Origin: Nocardia goodfellowii
GTDB taxonomy: Bacteria > Actinomycetota > Actinomycetes > Mycobacteriales > Mycobacteriaceae
Assembly (NCBI RefSeq): GCF_017875645.1
Contig: NZ_JAGGMR010000001.1
Span: forward strand, 6,696,001 to 6,760,000
Reading direction: 5' to 3'
Length of the DNA stretch: 64,000 bases
Below the pieces are notes generated by a model. The model was not told the origin of the DNA and made no database searches. It saw only the letters and a list, made by a program, of their open reading frames with translations. Position 1 is the first letter of the stretch. Each line of letters begins with the position of its first letter. A program made the position numbers and the translations under genes. Below are positions 45,429 to 55,835 of this stretch, one piece after another.

Positions 45429-48400
45429 CTACAGCAATCCCCACAGGTGCAGATCTGCCGCGTACTTACTGATCAGGGCCGGTTCCAGATGCGGAATTTC
45501 GGTTCCGGCGGCGTGCACGGCGGCGTGGAAACGTTTGGTCGGCAGTGCCGCGCCCGGCAGCGGTCTACCTGGGCGTTCGAAGGCGTGCAGGAGAGGCAAC
45601 AGGGATTGCCCGCGCTGTTTCTCGGGCAGAGCGCGCAGGGCGTTCTCGAAGCGCGTGAACCAGTCGCGGTAGTCGTCGATGCGCTGGATTCGATGACCCG
45701 CGTCGATCAGCCAGTCGACGAAGGTATCCAGGGAAATATCGTCATCGTGCGGGTTGAGGACGTCGTAGGTCTGGAAACCGGTCGATCGTCCGCCGAGCGC
45801 GGTGATCACGGCGGCGGTGAAGTCGGCGGGCAGGCCGTCGTAGTGGGCGCGACGGCGGGCGCCACCGGTGGCCGTCGTGTAGAAGGAGTGCGGGGCGAGA
45901 CCGGTCGCGAGAACGCTGAACACCAGCCGGGTGAACATGTCGGGCAGGTTGAGCTGCCCGGCGTACCGGCTGTGCGCCAGGATCATGTCGGAGCGGAAAA
46001 CCGACACGGGGAGGCCGAAGCGGTCGTGCGCCTCCCGCAGCAACACCTCGCCTGCCCATTTACTGGTGCCGTACCCGCCGGCGTACGCGCTGTCGAGCCG
46101 GCGCACCGGGCTGATCAGGCGGATATCAGCGTCTTCATCGAAGTCGGCGGGGTCGATCTGCGCGGCCACCGCGACCGTGGACAGGAAGTCGACCGGTTTG
46201 ACGCGCGCGCTGACGGCCAGGCGAATGATCTCGGCGGTGCCGACCACATTGGGGCCGAACAGTTGCCGATAGGGAAGCACGTGATTGACCAGGGCGGCGC
46301 AGTGCACGATGAGATCGACGGAGTCGGCCAGGCGCGACCAGGTCGCTCGAGCCAACCCGAGGCCGGGTTCGCCCACATCACCCGGAACCACCTCGAGGTG
46401 CGCGGCGGATAGTCGCTCGAATTCGCTGAGCAACCCGGGATCACCCGAGTCGAATGCCGCGGCCAGCCGGTGCCGCGCCGCCGCGGCATCGGCACCGCGT
46501 ACCAGGCAGATCACCGTTCCACCGGCCGCTTCCATCCGCCGCAACCATTCCAGGCACAGGAAGCGTCCCAGGTAGCCGTTGCCGCCGGTGAGCAGAACGG
46601 TGCGGACTGCGGAGTCGGGCCGCACGGTCGTAGCGGCAGCCGCGGGGTCGAAAAACCGATCGAGGGCGAGATCGGTGGCACGCACCTCGTTATCGTCGCC
46701 GTGTACGGCGGCGAAGGTCGGCCGCCTGGTCACCGAATGCCGTTCGGCCGCGATGTAACCGGCGATCTCTCGCAGACTGGCAGCCGGACCGGTCAGCACC
46801 CCCACCGGCACCTCTACCTCGAACAGGTCGTACAGCAGATTCGACAGGGACAACGCCGAGAGGGAATCACCGCCCAGATCGGTGAAGTGCGCGTCGGGGC
46901 GCAGATCGGTGTCGGCGCAACCGAGCAGCGCCCGCACGGCGCGACCGAGCGTTTCCAGCACGGGCTGGTCGGCGGCCGAGCGGCGCAGGGCGATCAGCTC
47001 ATTCGTCTGCGCTGCCGCAAGATCGGTGTAGAGCCGCTCCAGCCGCTCGCCGTAGCGCTCTTTCAGCATGGGCCGCAACAGTTTCCCGATCCCCGACAGC
47101 AGTCCGTTGCCGGTGCTGAACGGCTCGGTCTCGATCAGGAAGTCGCGCGGAATCTCGTAGGAGTTGAGCTTCGCGTCCTTGGCCGACCGCTGCAGTGATT
47201 CCGCCAGCACGGCTTTCGGATCACGGGTGCGCAACGCGTCCGCCGAAGGCACGATGACCGCGAGCAGGTAGGCGCGTTCGCTACTGCCGTAGACAAAGAT
47301 CTGCCGGACCAGCGGGCTCGTCGAGAACACCGCCTCCAGCTTCGCGACCGTCACGAATTCGCCCTGCGACAGCTTCAAGACGTTGTTGCGGCGGTCCACA
47401 CACACCACCTCGTCGGGTCCGAGCTCGGCCACGATATCGCCGGTCCGATAGAAGCCGTCCTCGTCGAACACCTCGGCGGTGATGTCGGGCCGTTTGAAGT
47501 AGCCCGGAATCATCGCGGTCGTCTTCAACAGCAGCTCGCCGCGCGGATGCGGCAGGTCAGTACCGAAATAGCCGAGTTCGGGTACGTCCACCAACTTGTA
47601 ATCGAGCACCGGTGGACGGCGCACCCGATTGTCGATCACCAGACCGCCGCCCGCCTCGGTGGATCCGTAGCCGTCGTGCAGTTCCAGATCGATCACCGAT
47701 TCGATGAACGTCTTCATCTCCGCCGCCAGCGGGGCGCTACCGCAGATCGCGGTCATCACGCGCCCACCCAGGAATCGTTCGCGCAGTTCGGTTTTCACTT
47801 GCTCCTCGACGGCGGAGCGATCGGCGCCCGCAACCCAGCGCCGGTCGACCTCACTCAGGAACCGCTGAAACACCATGTCGCACACGCGCGGAACGAGGAA
47901 CAGTTCCGTAGGACGGACCAGTGCGATGTCCTCGAACAAGGTGGACATATCGCTCTGCGCGGAGAAGTAGGCGGTGCCGCCGCGAGCGAGTAGGCCGTTC
48001 AACGTCATCCGGCCCGCGACGTGACTCATCGGCATGAAATTGAGATTGATCGCCGCGACCGGCGGCTGCGCCAGCCAGATCTTGCGCACCAGCGGCTCGG
48101 TGTACATGGCGCCCTTGGGCGTTCCGGTGCTGCCGGAGGTGTAGATCAGCAGGGTGAGGGTGTCGTCGTCGGCCTGACAGACCGGTGCCGCGGGTAGGTC
48201 GCGACCCCGTTCGATGACCGCGCCGAGAGCTTCCACCGTCACTCGATCGCCCAGCCGCGCATGTGCGGATTCAATTGCACCGCAGCGCGTCTCGTCCTCC
48301 GCATGGAAATCGAAGACCTGAAACAGCTCGGGCACCGAAGCTTCCAGCACACAGTCCACCGCGTGGTGGACCAGATCTGCACTCGCCGCGACGACACGCG

Positions 48401-48863
48401 GCTCGGTCTCGCGCAGGATCGAGCCCAATTGCGCGACGGACGCATTGGCCTGCAACGGCACAGCCACGGCACCCAACCGCACACACGCCAGATCCAGAAT
48501 CGTGTAATCGATGCTGGTGAATCCGATGATGGCGACGAAATCGCCTGCCCGGACCCCGGATTCGTGCCAGGCCGCGGTCACCGCAGCAACCTGGTCCCCC
48601 AGCTCCGCATAACTGATCGTCTCGAACTCCGGCAACAACCGCCGTGTCCGCCCGGCCTCGCCGGTCACCCACTCGAACGCCCGCTGCCCCAGCGCCGGGC
48701 GGTCAGCATAGGCCGCCACCACCGTCTCGATGATCTCCGGCAACCGCATCCCCCGCAACGCCGCACTGACCGCTTTGTCCGGCCGCGCCGCCCGAATTTC
48801 CGGAAACTCGGCATACAGTTCCGCGACCCGCCGCGCCCGCCGCTCCGCCACCGACTCGACCAT
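45429..48863 (-). CDS. car: carboxylic acid reductase (ATP/NADPH-dependent)
   Basis: A 1144-residue enzyme reducing a carboxylic acid to an aldehyde. The adenylation domain (1-640) has [11 protein letters not shown] (about 241), YGSTE (399) and YRTGDI; the carrier domain holds the phosphopantetheine Ser667 in [16 protein letters not shown]; the reductase domain starts with the NADPH motif TGGNGYLG (about 759) and has the YGTSKWAGE catalytic Tyr/Lys. It needs a phosphopantetheinyl transferase, none of which is in the window. GAGGAGG supports the ATG. Nocardia Car reduces aryl and fatty acids. Confidence 0.96.
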   Translation of the reverse strand: MVESVAERRARRVAELYAEFPEIRAARPDKAVSAALRGMRLPEIIETVVAAYADRPALGQRAFEWVTGEAGRTRRLLPEFETISYAELGDQVAAVTAAWHESGVRAGDFVAIIGFTSIDYTILDLACVRLGAVAVPLQANASVAQLGSILRETEPRVVAASADLVHHAVDCVLEASVPELFQVFDFHAEDETRCGAIESAHARLGDRVTVEALGAVIERGRDLPAAPVCQADDDTLTLLIYTSGSTGTPKGAMYTEPLVRKIWLAQPPVAAINLNFMPMSHVAGRMTLNGLLARGGTAYFSAQSDMSTLFEDIALVRPTELFLVPRVCDMVFQRFLSEVDRRWVAGADRSAVEEQVKTELRERFLGGRVMTAICGSAPLAAEMKTFIESVIDLELHDGYGSTEAGGGLVIDNRVRRPPVLDYKLVDVPELGYFGTDLPHPRGELLLKTTAMIPGYFKRPDITAEVFDEDGFYRTGDIVAELGPDEVVCVDRRNNVLKLSQGEFVTVAKLEAVFSTSPLVRQIFVYGSSERAYLLAVIVPSADALRTRDPKAVLAESLQRSAKDAKLNSYEIPRDFLIETEPFSTGNGLLSGIGKLLRPMLKERYGERLERLYTDLAAAQTNELIALRRSAADQPVLETLGRAVRALLGCADTDLRPDAHFTDLGGDSLSALSLSNLLYDLFEVEVPVGVLTGPAASLREIAGYIAAERHSVTRRPTFAAVHGDDNEVRATDLALDRFFDPAAAATTVRPDSAVRTVLLTGGNGYLGRFLCLEWLRRMEAAGGTVICLVRGADAAAARHRLAAAFDSGDPGLLSEFERLSAAHLEVVPGDVGEPGLGLARATWSRLADSVDLIVHCAALVNHVLPYRQLFGPNVVGTAEIIRLAVSARVKPVDFLSTVAVAAQIDPADFDEDADIRLISPVRRLDSAYAGGYGTSKWAGEVLLREAHDRFGLPVSVFRSDMILAHSRYAGQLNLPDMFTRLVFSVLATGLAPHSFYTTATGGARRRAHYDGLPADFTAAVITALGGRSTGFQTYDVLNPHDDDISLDTFVDWLIDAGHRIQRIDDYRDWFTRFENALRALPEKQRGQSLLPLLHAFERPGRPLPGAALPTKRFHAAVHAAGTEIPHLEPALISKYAADLHLWGLL

Positions 48864-49128
48864 CGTCCACCCTCCTCGAATGACACCGTCGTCACTCGCC
48901 CCATTCTGAGGGCAACCGCCGCCAGATAGCCAGCCGACCGGCTGGGACAGTTCCCCGCCCGCCGAGACCGGCCGTGCACCCCAGGTCAGGCTGTTCGCTA
49001 CGAGCTTCCAGATCGCTACAGAACCAGATACCGAGTTCCCGCCGCCTACGCGGCGAACCACACCTCGACCAACCCTGATAGGGACCGCAAGTTTCGCCGC
49101 CGAGTACGACTTGATCCGGGACGAGCAA
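48864..49128. other. car upstream region, no gene seen
   Basis: The non-coding stretch between car and der totals 385 bases up to 49248. I see no convincing protein or tRNA gene here; the open frame ahead of car is not gene-like. It must hold the car promoter. TGAC-GACGGT-GTCA lies within 30 bases of the car start and is a weak operator candidate. Confidence 0.5.
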
Positions 49129-49155
49129 GACCCGCACGCGGTGGGCGTGCGGGTC
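49129..49155 (-). terminator. hairpin terminator after der
   Basis: A perfect 11-bp stem (GACCCGCACGC and its complement) with a 5-base loop, 94 bases after the der stop. Read leftward the stem is followed by TTGCTCG. It separates the housekeeping operon from car. Confidence 0.65.
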
Positions 49156-49248
49156 CTGATCGGCCGATGGTGCCGAACACCGCCAGCAGAGCGGTGCGCC
49201 CCTTACCGGGGTGACGCGCCGCTGGGCTTGGGCGCTCGAGTCGGGCGG

Positions 49249-50667
49249 CTACTTCTTGTTGCGCTCGCGCTTTTCGCGGATGCGCACCGAGATGCGCACC
49301 GGTGAACCGTCGAAACCGAACTCCTCACGCAGCCTGCGCTCCAGGAAGCGGCGGTAGCCTGCCTCCAGGAAGCCGGTGGTGAACAGCACGAAGGTCGGCG
49401 GGCGGGTGGAGGCCTGGGTGGCGAACATGACGCGGGGCAGGCGGCCGCCGCGCATCGGCGGCGGAGTGGCCGCGATGACTTCCTTGAGCCAGTTGTTCAA
49501 CCGGCCGGTCGGAATGCGCTTGTCCCAGGATTCCAGCGCGGTTTCCATGGCGGGCACCAGCTTCTGCACGGATCGCCCGGTGTGCGCGGAGATGTTGACC
49601 CGGCCGGCCCACGGCACGCGGACGAGTTCCCGGTCGATCTCCTTCTCCAGTTGCAGCCGCCGGTCCTCGTCGACGAGGTCCCACTTGTTGAACGCCAGCA
49701 CGAGGGCGCGACCGGAATCGGCGACCATGCTGATGACCCGCAGGTCCTGTTCGGTCATCGGCTGCGAGGCGTCGATCAGCATGATCGCGACCTCGGAGGC
49801 CTCCAGCGCCGACTTGGTGCGCAACGAGGCGTAGAACTCCATGCCGCTGGCATGGGAGACCTTGCGCCGCAGGCCCGCGGTATCGACGAATTTCCAGACC
49901 TTGCCGCCCAATTCGACGAGCGAGTCGACCGGGTCGACGGTGGTGCCCGCGACATCGTGCACCACCGAACGCTCCGCGCCGGCCAGCTTGTTCAGCAGGC
50001 TGGACTTGCCGACGTTCGGCTTGCCGACCAGCGACACCCGGCGCGGACCCTGACCACCGGTGCCTTCGCGCGGCGTCTCGGGCAGCACACTCAGGACGTC
50101 GTCGAGCAGATCACCGGTGCCGCGGCCGTGCGCGGCCGAAACCATGCGCGGCTCACCGAGACCCAGCGACCACAGCGACGCGGCTTCCGCCTCGGCGCGT
50201 GCGTCGTCGACCTTGTTCGCGACCAGGATCACCGGAATCTTGGAGCGCCGCAGCTTCTTCACCGCCGCCTCGTCGGTGGCTGTGGCCCCGACGGTGGCGT
50301 CGACGACCAGCAGGATCGCGTCGGCGGTTTCCATCGCCAGCTCGGCCTGCCGGGCCACCGCCTGCTGCAAGCCCTTGGCGTCGGGCTCCCAACCGCCGGT
50401 GTCCTGCACGAAGAAACGCCGGCCCGACCAGGTGGCCTCGTAGGAGATGCGGTCACGGGTGACGCCGGGGATGTCTTCGACGACTGCTTCGCGGCGGCCC
50501 AGAATGCGGTTCACCAGTGTGGATTTGCCGACATTCGGCCGACCGACGATGGCGAGGGTCGGCATGGCGACATACTCTTCGTCCTCCCCCGCACCGTCGA
50601 GTCCGAGGAGCTCCCAATCGGTTTCGTCGCTCCATACGCCGTCACCGGCAAGTACGTCCTCGCTCAC
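49249..50667 (-). CDS. der: ribosome biogenesis GTPase Der (EngA)
   Basis: A 472-residue tandem GTPase. The first domain has GRPNVGKST and a DTGGWE switch, the second GKPNVGKSS and DTAGLRRK, with NKVD and NKWD base-recognition motifs, then a C-terminal KH-like domain. It acts in 50S subunit maturation. It carries an acidic N-terminal extension of about 37 residues before the first domain. It overlaps cmk by four bases. Confidence 0.97.
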   Translation of the reverse strand: MSEDVLAGDGVWSDETDWELLGLDGAGEDEEYVAMPTLAIVGRPNVGKSTLVNRILGRREAVVEDIPGVTRDRISYEATWSGRRFFVQDTGGWEPDAKGLQQAVARQAELAMETADAILLVVDATVGATATDEAAVKKLRRSKIPVILVANKVDDARAEAEAASLWSLGLGEPRMVSAAHGRGTGDLLDDVLSVLPETPREGTGGQGPRRVSLVGKPNVGKSSLLNKLAGAERSVVHDVAGTTVDPVDSLVELGGKVWKFVDTAGLRRKVSHASGMEFYASLRTKSALEASEVAIMLIDASQPMTEQDLRVISMVADSGRALVLAFNKWDLVDEDRRLQLEKEIDRELVRVPWAGRVNISAHTGRSVQKLVPAMETALESWDKRIPTGRLNNWLKEVIAATPPPMRGGRLPRVMFATQASTRPPTFVLFTTGFLEAGYRRFLERRLREEFGFDGSPVRISVRIREKRERNKK

Positions 50668-51404
50668 TGAGACTCTCCTGTAATCGAAAGCTGCTGGGCG
50701 ACAACCTGATACAACTCGTCGATGACCTGGTCCTTGGTCAGCTCGCTGGTATCGACCAGCACCGCGTCCTCGGCCGGGCGCAACGGGGAGATCTTGCGCG
50801 TCGAATCCAGGTTGTCGCGGCGCTGCACGTCGGCCAGCACGGCCGCGTAGTCGTCGCCGCGACCCTCGGAAATATTCTGCTGGTTGCGCCGCTGCGCCCG
50901 CGCCTCGGCGGACGCGGTCAGATAGATCTTGGCGTCGGCGCCGGGCAGCACGACCGTGCCGATATCCCTGCCCTCCACCACAATTCGGCCGGCGGCGGCG
51001 GTGATGTCGCGCTGCAGGGCGACGAGCAGTTCCCGCACCTCGGGCACGGCGGACACCGCCGAGACGGCCTTGGTCACCGCGTCACCGCGGATCTCCGAGG
51101 ACACGTCCGCGCCGTCGAGTTCGATCACCTCACGGCTGGGATCGGTGCCGATGCGCAGCGGCAGTTCCTTCACCGCCACCGCGATCGCCGCGGCGTCGTC
51201 GAGATCGATGCCCGCGCGCAGGACGCGCAAGGTCGCGACCCGGTACATGGCGCCGGTATCGAGGTAGCTCGCGCCCAGGCGGGTCGCCAGCAGCCGCGAC
51301 ACGCTGGATTTGCCGGTGCCCGAAGGCCCGTCCATCGCCACGACCAGCGGACCGCTGCCGATCAGCTTCTCCGTAATCGCCACGGAAGTCTCCACACTGT
51401 TCAC
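50664..51404 (-). CDS. cmk: cytidylate kinase
   Basis: A 246-residue kinase converting CMP and dCMP to the diphosphates. The P-loop is [26 protein letters not shown] and [24 protein letters not shown] are standard family blocks, and the Arg-rich lid is [10 protein letters not shown]. It overlaps both neighbours by ATGA-type junctions (rluB upstream, der downstream), showing translational coupling. It has an extra N-terminal dozen residues. Confidence 0.97.
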   Translation of the reverse strand: MNSVETSVAITEKLIGSGPLVVAMDGPSGTGKSSVSRLLATRLGASYLDTGAMYRVATLRVLRAGIDLDDAAAIAVAVKELPLRIGTDPSREVIELDGADVSSEIRGDAVTKAVSAVSAVPEVRELLVALQRDITAAAGRIVVEGRDIGTVVLPGADAKIYLTASAEARAQRRNQQNISEGRGDDYAAVLADVQRRDNLDSTRKISPLRPAEDAVLVDTSELTKDQVIDELYQVVAQQLSITGESQ

Positions 51405-52798
51405 AACGACACCGCCTCGTACAATTTGCCGACTTCGCTGCGACCGAGCACCTTCAGGGTGCCGGGCCGCTGATCGCCCAGGGCGACCGGTCCGATGTTG
51501 GTGCGCACCAGGCGGATCACCGGATGACCGACCGCGGCGAGCAGGCGGCGCACGATGTGCTTGCGCCCCTCGTGCAATTCCAGCTTCACCAGCGAACGAC
51601 CTTCGCCGAGTTCCAGCACCTGGAATTTGTCCACCTTGGCCGGGCCGTCCTCGAGCTCGACACCGTCACGCAGACGCTTGCCGATGCCCTTGTGCACTTC
51701 GCCGTTGACGGTCGCCAGGTAGGTCTTGGAAACCTCGAACGACGGGTGCATGAGCCGGTGCGCGAGATCGCCGTCGTTGGTGAGCAGCAGCAGGCCCTCG
51801 GTGTCGGCGTCGAGCCGCCCGACATGGAAGAGCCGCTGCCCGGCCGCGATCCGCTCGGCGACAATATCGCCGACACACGGGCGGCCCAGATCGTCGGACA
51901 TCGTCGACTGCCAGCCCTTGGGCTTGTTCAGTGCGAGATGGACGAGTTCCTCGCGCACCATGACGCGAGTGCCGTCGACGCGAATGACCGCTTTCTGCGG
52001 ATCGATCCGCAGGCCCTGTTCGCGCACGATCGCGCCGTCGACCTCGATGCGGCCCTGCTCGATCATCTCCTCGGCGGCGCGGCGCGAGGCCACCCCCGCC
52101 TTGGCCAGGACCTTCTGCAACCGCTCACCTTCACCGGTGGGCAGTTTGGCGTGCGCGTCGTAGACCTCGGTCGGTTCGACATACTGATGCTTGGCCGGTT
52201 TCGCGTTGCTCAGCAGCGGCGCCGACGGGGTCGGACGCTTCGGCTTGGCGGTCTTCTTCACCGGCGCGGGCGCGGCCTTGCGCGGTCCGCCCGGTCCGGC
52301 GGCGCCACGACCGGGCGCGCCGCCACGCGAGGCGGGAGCTCCACGCTCGCCCCACGAAGCCCCGCGCTGGGCCGAGCCGCCACGCGACGGTGTCCCGCTG
52401 GGCGTGGTGTATTCGCCCCGCGAAGAGGCCCGCGATCCCGTGCCGCGCTGCGTTGCGCCGCCCTGGGAACTGCCGCGACGACCGCCGCGCTCCGCACTCC
52501 AGCTACTCCGCTCGGCGGGAGCCCCGCGACCACCGCCGCGTTCCCCGCTGAAGCCGCTCCGCTCGGCGGGAGCCCCGCGACGACCACCACGCTCCTCACT
52601 GAAGCCACTCCGCTCGGCGGGGGCCCCGCGACGACCGCCGCGCTCCTCGCTCCATCCGCCACGCTCCGGTGCGGCGCCACGCTGGGCCGCGCGGGCTCCG
52701 CGCGATCCTGTGCTGCGGGCCGAACTGCCGCGGGCGGGCGGCTGGTCATTTCTTTTTCTACGATCCGGTGTGCCATCTCGGCGAGCGGGCGTATTCAA
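51401..52798 (-). CDS. rluB: 23S rRNA pseudouridine synthase with R/G-rich repeat N-terminus
   Basis: A 465-residue RsuA/RluB-type enzyme. Residues about 225-465 are the S4 plus catalytic domain ([20 protein letters not shown]; catalytic Asp in [13 protein letters not shown]). Residues 1-205 are low complexity, rich in Arg, Gly, Ser and Pro, with four imperfect copies of a 17-residue unit ([17 protein letters not shown]). Such tails probably bind RNA. The start is TTG with AGGA upstream. It sits downstream of scpB and is coupled to cmk. Confidence 0.9.
   Translation of the reverse strand: MNTPARRDGTPDRRKRNDQPPARGSSARSTGSRGARAAQRGAAPERGGWSEERGGRRGAPAERSGFSEERGGRRGAPAERSGFSGERGGGRGAPAERSSWSAERGGRRGSSQGGATQRGTGSRASSRGEYTTPSGTPSRGGSAQRGASWGERGAPASRGGAPGRGAAGPGGPRKAAPAPVKKTAKPKRPTPSAPLLSNAKPAKHQYVEPTEVYDAHAKLPTGEGERLQKVLAKAGVASRRAAEEMIEQGRIEVDGAIVREQGLRIDPQKAVIRVDGTRVMVREELVHLALNKPKGWQSTMSDDLGRPCVGDIVAERIAAGQRLFHVGRLDADTEGLLLLTNDGDLAHRLMHPSFEVSKTYLATVNGEVHKGIGKRLRDGVELEDGPAKVDKFQVLELGEGRSLVKLELHEGRKHIVRRLLAAVGHPVIRLVRTNIGPVALGDQRPGTLKVLGRSEVGKLYEAVSL
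52478..52665 (-). repeat. 51-bp tandem repeat inside rluB
   Basis: The unit containing CGCTCGGCGGGAGCCCCGCG recurs at 52509, 52560 and 52611, exactly 51 bases apart, with a weaker fourth copy. It encodes the 17-residue Arg/Gly repeats in frame. Confidence 0.85.
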
Positions 52799-52806
52799 TG
52801 TTTTTC

Positions 52807-53745
52807 CTAGTCCTCGGTGCCGAGATCCAAATCTGCCTCGGCGCTTTTTTTCAGCCTGGTGTACCGGGGGTCGGTATCCAGACTGTCGTTGATCTCATCG
52901 ATCAGGTCGACGCCCGGAAGCAAGGGCGCCAGGGGCGGCAGGTCCGACAGTGACGCGAGCCCGATCCGCTCCAGGAACAACTCGGTCGTGCAGTACTGCG
53001 TACCGTTCGTTTCCGAATCGACGCCGGCCTCGGCGATCAAGCCGCGAGCCAATAGCGTGCGCATCACGCCGTCGACGTTCACGCCGCGCACCGCGCTCAC
53101 CCTGGTCCGGGTCACCGGCTGGCGGTAGGCAACCACCGCCAATGTTTCCAACGCCGCGCGAGTCAATTTTGTTCGCGCGCCGTCGAGCAGCACCTGTTCG
53201 ACATAGGGTGCGTACTCGCTGCGAGTATAGAAGCGCCAGCCATCACCCACGAAACGCAGGTCGATGCCGCTGCGACGCGCGCTGAGCTCGGCCGACATGG
53301 CGCGCAGCGTGCTCTCGACGCGCTCGGTGTCGTCGTTCAAGGCCGCGGCCAGCTGTTCTGCGGGCGCGGGCGCGTCCACGACCAGCAGCATCGCCTCGAG
53401 CGCTGAGCGGAATTCGTCATCGTCGAGCGGGCCCGAGGTGTCGAGCGTCTCGTCCGCAGGCTGCGGCGGAAGAGGCGCGTCGGCGGGCGCGGGGCCGGTG
53501 TCGAGGCCGAAGAGTTCGACGCCGTCGTCGGCCAGCAAGTCGGCATCGCGCTGGATCAGTTCGGCGGTCGTGGGTATCGCGGGCTCGGTCGCGCGGGCGT
53601 TGCGGGCCGCGAGCCGGGCGACCTCGGCCAGCCGGGCGGCTTCCATCATCCGAGCGGCCGCTGTCTCGCCGTTCGACGGCGTTTCCGGTGCGTTGCCGCC
53701 GGTCGGCGAAGTGTCGGCCTCGTTGTCCCCGGTGGGCTCGCTCAC
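52807..53745 (-). CDS. scpB: segregation and condensation protein B
   Basis: A 312-residue kleisin-partner protein. The two winged helices are in the C-terminal part (LEAMLLVVDAPAPAEQLAAAL; LAVVAYRQPVTRTRVSAVRGVNVDGVMRTL in parts; GTQYCTTELFLERIGLASL). The first 115 residues are an acidic, low-complexity extension. It works with ScpA and SMC in chromosome condensation. The GTG start overlaps the scpA stop by four bases (GTGA). Confidence 0.93.
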   Translation of the reverse strand: MSEPTGDNEADTSPTGGNAPETPSNGETAAARMMEAARLAEVARLAARNARATEPAIPTTAELIQRDADLLADDGVELFGLDTGPAPADAPLPPQPADETLDTSGPLDDDEFRSALEAMLLVVDAPAPAEQLAAALNDDTERVESTLRAMSAELSARRSGIDLRFVGDGWRFYTRSEYAPYVEQVLLDGARTKLTRAALETLAVVAYRQPVTRTRVSAVRGVNVDGVMRTLLARGLIAEAGVDSETNGTQYCTTELFLERIGLASLSDLPPLAPLLPGVDLIDEINDSLDTDPRYTRLKKSAEADLDLGTED

Positions 53746-54617
53746 CCGTAATCCTCCTCGATGTTCACTGCCCGCGGCGGTTCGCCGTCCGGGCCCAATT
53801 CGCCGATCCAACTCACCGCCAGCGGGCCCAGCGGTTCCGGTTGCTCGAACTCGATCGTCTTGCCTCGATACAGCTCCAGCAGCGCCAGGAAACGCGCCAC
53901 GATCTCGACCGGCACCGTGCAGTCCTCGACGAGCTCGGCGAAGGTCAACCACGCGCCCGCGCCGCGCTCCTGTAGTCGCTGCAAGATCAACGCCGCCTGC
54001 TCCGGGATGGATATCGCGTGCGAGTGCAGATGGTCCAGACCGACCGTGGGTACCGGGCGCGGCCGGAAGGCGACGGCGGCGATCTCGGCGAATCCGGCCG
54101 CGTCTATGCCCAGCGTAACCTCGGGCAGCAGGCCGGCGAACCGCTCCTCCAGGCTCACCGACCGCGGGTAGCGCCGCAGCGCGATCGCTTCCAACTCGCC
54201 GAACAGCTCGGCCACCTGCTTGAACGCGCGGTACTGCAGCAACCGGGCGAACAATAGGTCGCGTGCTTCCAGCAATTCCAGGTCTTCGGCGTCGGTCATC
54301 TCCCCCGAGGGCAGCAGCCGCGCCGCTTTCAGATCCAGCAGTGTGGCCGCGACCACCAGGAATTCGGTGGTCTGGTCCAGAATCTTGTCGGCGCGGAGCC
54401 CGGTCTCCTCCGCCATCCCCGCTGTCAAAGCCTTGGTATAAGCGATGAATTCATCGGTGACCTTGTGCAACGCCACTTCGGTGACGTCGAGCTTGCGCGA
54501 ACTGATCAGCGTCAGCAGCAGATCGAAAGGACCCTCGAAATTGCTGAGCGTCAGATGGAATCCGGTCTTCTCGGATTTCTCGGTCGCTGCCGGAGCGGGG
54601 TCGAGCGTGTCGTTCAC
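53742..54617 (-). CDS. scpA: segregation and condensation protein A (kleisin)
   Basis: A 291-residue protein with the ScpA hallmark FEGPFDLLLTLISSRKLDVTEVAL near the N-terminus, a helical middle (EFLVVAATLLDLKAARLLP) and a C-terminal winged helix. It bridges SMC heads together with ScpB. It overlaps parA by ATGA and scpB by GTGA, so parA-scpA-scpB are tightly coupled. Confidence 0.95.
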   Translation of the reverse strand: MNDTLDPAPAATEKSEKTGFHLTLSNFEGPFDLLLTLISSRKLDVTEVALHKVTDEFIAYTKALTAGMAEETGLRADKILDQTTEFLVVAATLLDLKAARLLPSGEMTDAEDLELLEARDLLFARLLQYRAFKQVAELFGELEAIALRRYPRSVSLEERFAGLLPEVTLGIDAAGFAEIAAVAFRPRPVPTVGLDHLHSHAISIPEQAALILQRLQERGAGAWLTFAELVEDCTVPVEIVARFLALLELYRGKTIEFEQPEPLGPLAVSWIGELGPDGEPPRAVNIEEDYG

Positions 54618-55540
54618 CGGCCAGACCGGTGGATGACTTCCCTCGCCATCGCCCGATACGCTTCGGCGCCACCGGATTTCGGCGCCCAGGTGGTGATGGG
54701 TTCACCGGCCACACTGGCGTCCGGGAAACGCACGGTGCGGGAGATCGCCGTGTCGTAGACCAGATCGCCGAACACTTCGACTACTCGAGCCATGACCTGT
54801 CGCGAATGCAGTAGTCGCGCGTCGAACATGGTGACCACGATGCCGTACAGGCTCAGCCTCGGGTTCAGGCGGTCTCGCACCTTCTCCACGGTGTCGTTGA
54901 GCAGGGCGAGTCCTCTCAGCGAGAAGTACTCACACTCCATCGGAATGATCACGCCGTCGGAGCAGGCCAGCGCGTTCACGGTGAGCAAGCCGAGTGAGGG
55001 CTGACAGTCGATGAGGATGTAGTCGTAGCGGTCGCGGATGGGTTCCAGTGAGCGCCCGAGGGTTTGCTCCCGGCCGACCTCGTTGACCAGCTGAATCTCC
55101 GCCGCGGACAGATCGATGTTGCTGGGTAACAGATCCAGGTTGTCGACGCGGGTTTCCATCAGCACGTCATCGATGGACGTGCGCGTTCCGATCAGCAGGT
55201 TGTGCACCGTCTGGTCGAGATCGTGATGCGCGACACCGAGACCCGCGGACAGCGCGCCCTGCGGATCCAAATCGACCAGCAGTACGCGACGACCGTATTC
55301 GGCCAGTGCGGCACCGAGATTGATGGTCGAGGTGGTTTTGCCGACGCCGCCCTTCTGATTGCACATGGCGACGATCAGCGCGTTACCGTGCTCGGCGAGC
55401 GGCTGCGGCTCCGGCACCAGGCGCAATGGCCTGCCCGTCGGCCCGAGTTCCGCGCTCTCCGGCACAGGTTCGGCCCCATTGGCCCACAGCGTTTCCGCCG
55501 CGGCGTCCGAGTACGGTCCCGCCGCTCCTGCTGTAGTCAC
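54614..55540 (-). CDS. ParA-family ATPase (orphan, scp-linked)
   Basis: A 308-residue ATPase with the deviant Walker A KGGVGKTTST, DLDPQGALSAGLG and IDCQPSLGLLTVNAL. It is the parA-like gene located with scpAB in Mycobacteriales (the Rv1708 type), distinct from the parAB pair near oriC: no parB follows. It probably helps position or regulate the SMC complex; that role is inference. It has a 45-residue N-terminal tail and starts with GTG. Confidence 0.93.
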   Translation of the reverse strand: MTTAGAAGPYSDAAAETLWANGAEPVPESAELGPTGRPLRLVPEPQPLAEHGNALIVAMCNQKGGVGKTTSTINLGAALAEYGRRVLLVDLDPQGALSAGLGVAHHDLDQTVHNLLIGTRTSIDDVLMETRVDNLDLLPSNIDLSAAEIQLVNEVGREQTLGRSLEPIRDRYDYILIDCQPSLGLLTVNALACSDGVIIPMECEYFSLRGLALLNDTVEKVRDRLNPRLSLYGIVVTMFDARLLHSRQVMARVVEVFGDLVYDTAISRTVRFPDASVAGEPITTWAPKSGGAEAYRAMAREVIHRSGR

Positions 55541-55835
55541 GATCCCGCTGCTCCTTACGCGTTTGCCCAGTGCCGTAGCGACTGCTCGCAGGTCGGTCGA
55601 AATGATCGACCTCGCCGAGCGTAGCGAGGCCCATCAGGCCCGACCTCGCTTTCGTACGGTCCAGCTCTATTCAGACGCTACCGCTTGACAGCGCGAGACT
55701 TGCGCTCGGACACGCGAGCCGCCGTACCTACTCGGTGAGACGATACCTGGTGATCGCCGGTCGGAACCCCGTTGCGGTGTGAGCGACCGGGGCGAGCGGG
55801 GTGAACTCCGCCAATCGCGGGCGGTGCGAAGGCAA
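55541..55835. other. non-coding gap between xerD and parA
   Basis: A 295-base stretch with no gene that I can support. It must contain the promoter of the parA-scp operon. A short stem CCTCGC...GCGAGG occurs near 55609-55628. I see no parS-like site (no GTTTCACGTGAAAC). Confidence 0.5.

Noticed and set aside
48864..49061. Upstream extension of Car
   Set aside because: Car homologues begin near the ATG at 48863, which has a strong ribosome site; the extension is not family-like.
49160..49248. Possible tRNA downstream of der (CTCGAGTC resembles a T-loop)
   Set aside because: No matching acceptor, D or anticodon stems could be built.
52478..52665. CRISPR-like repeats
   Set aside because: The repeats are in frame and adjacent, without unique spacers; they encode protein repeats.
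55541..55835. parS or origin element near parA
   Set aside because: No parS-like palindrome, DnaA boxes or parB gene is present.
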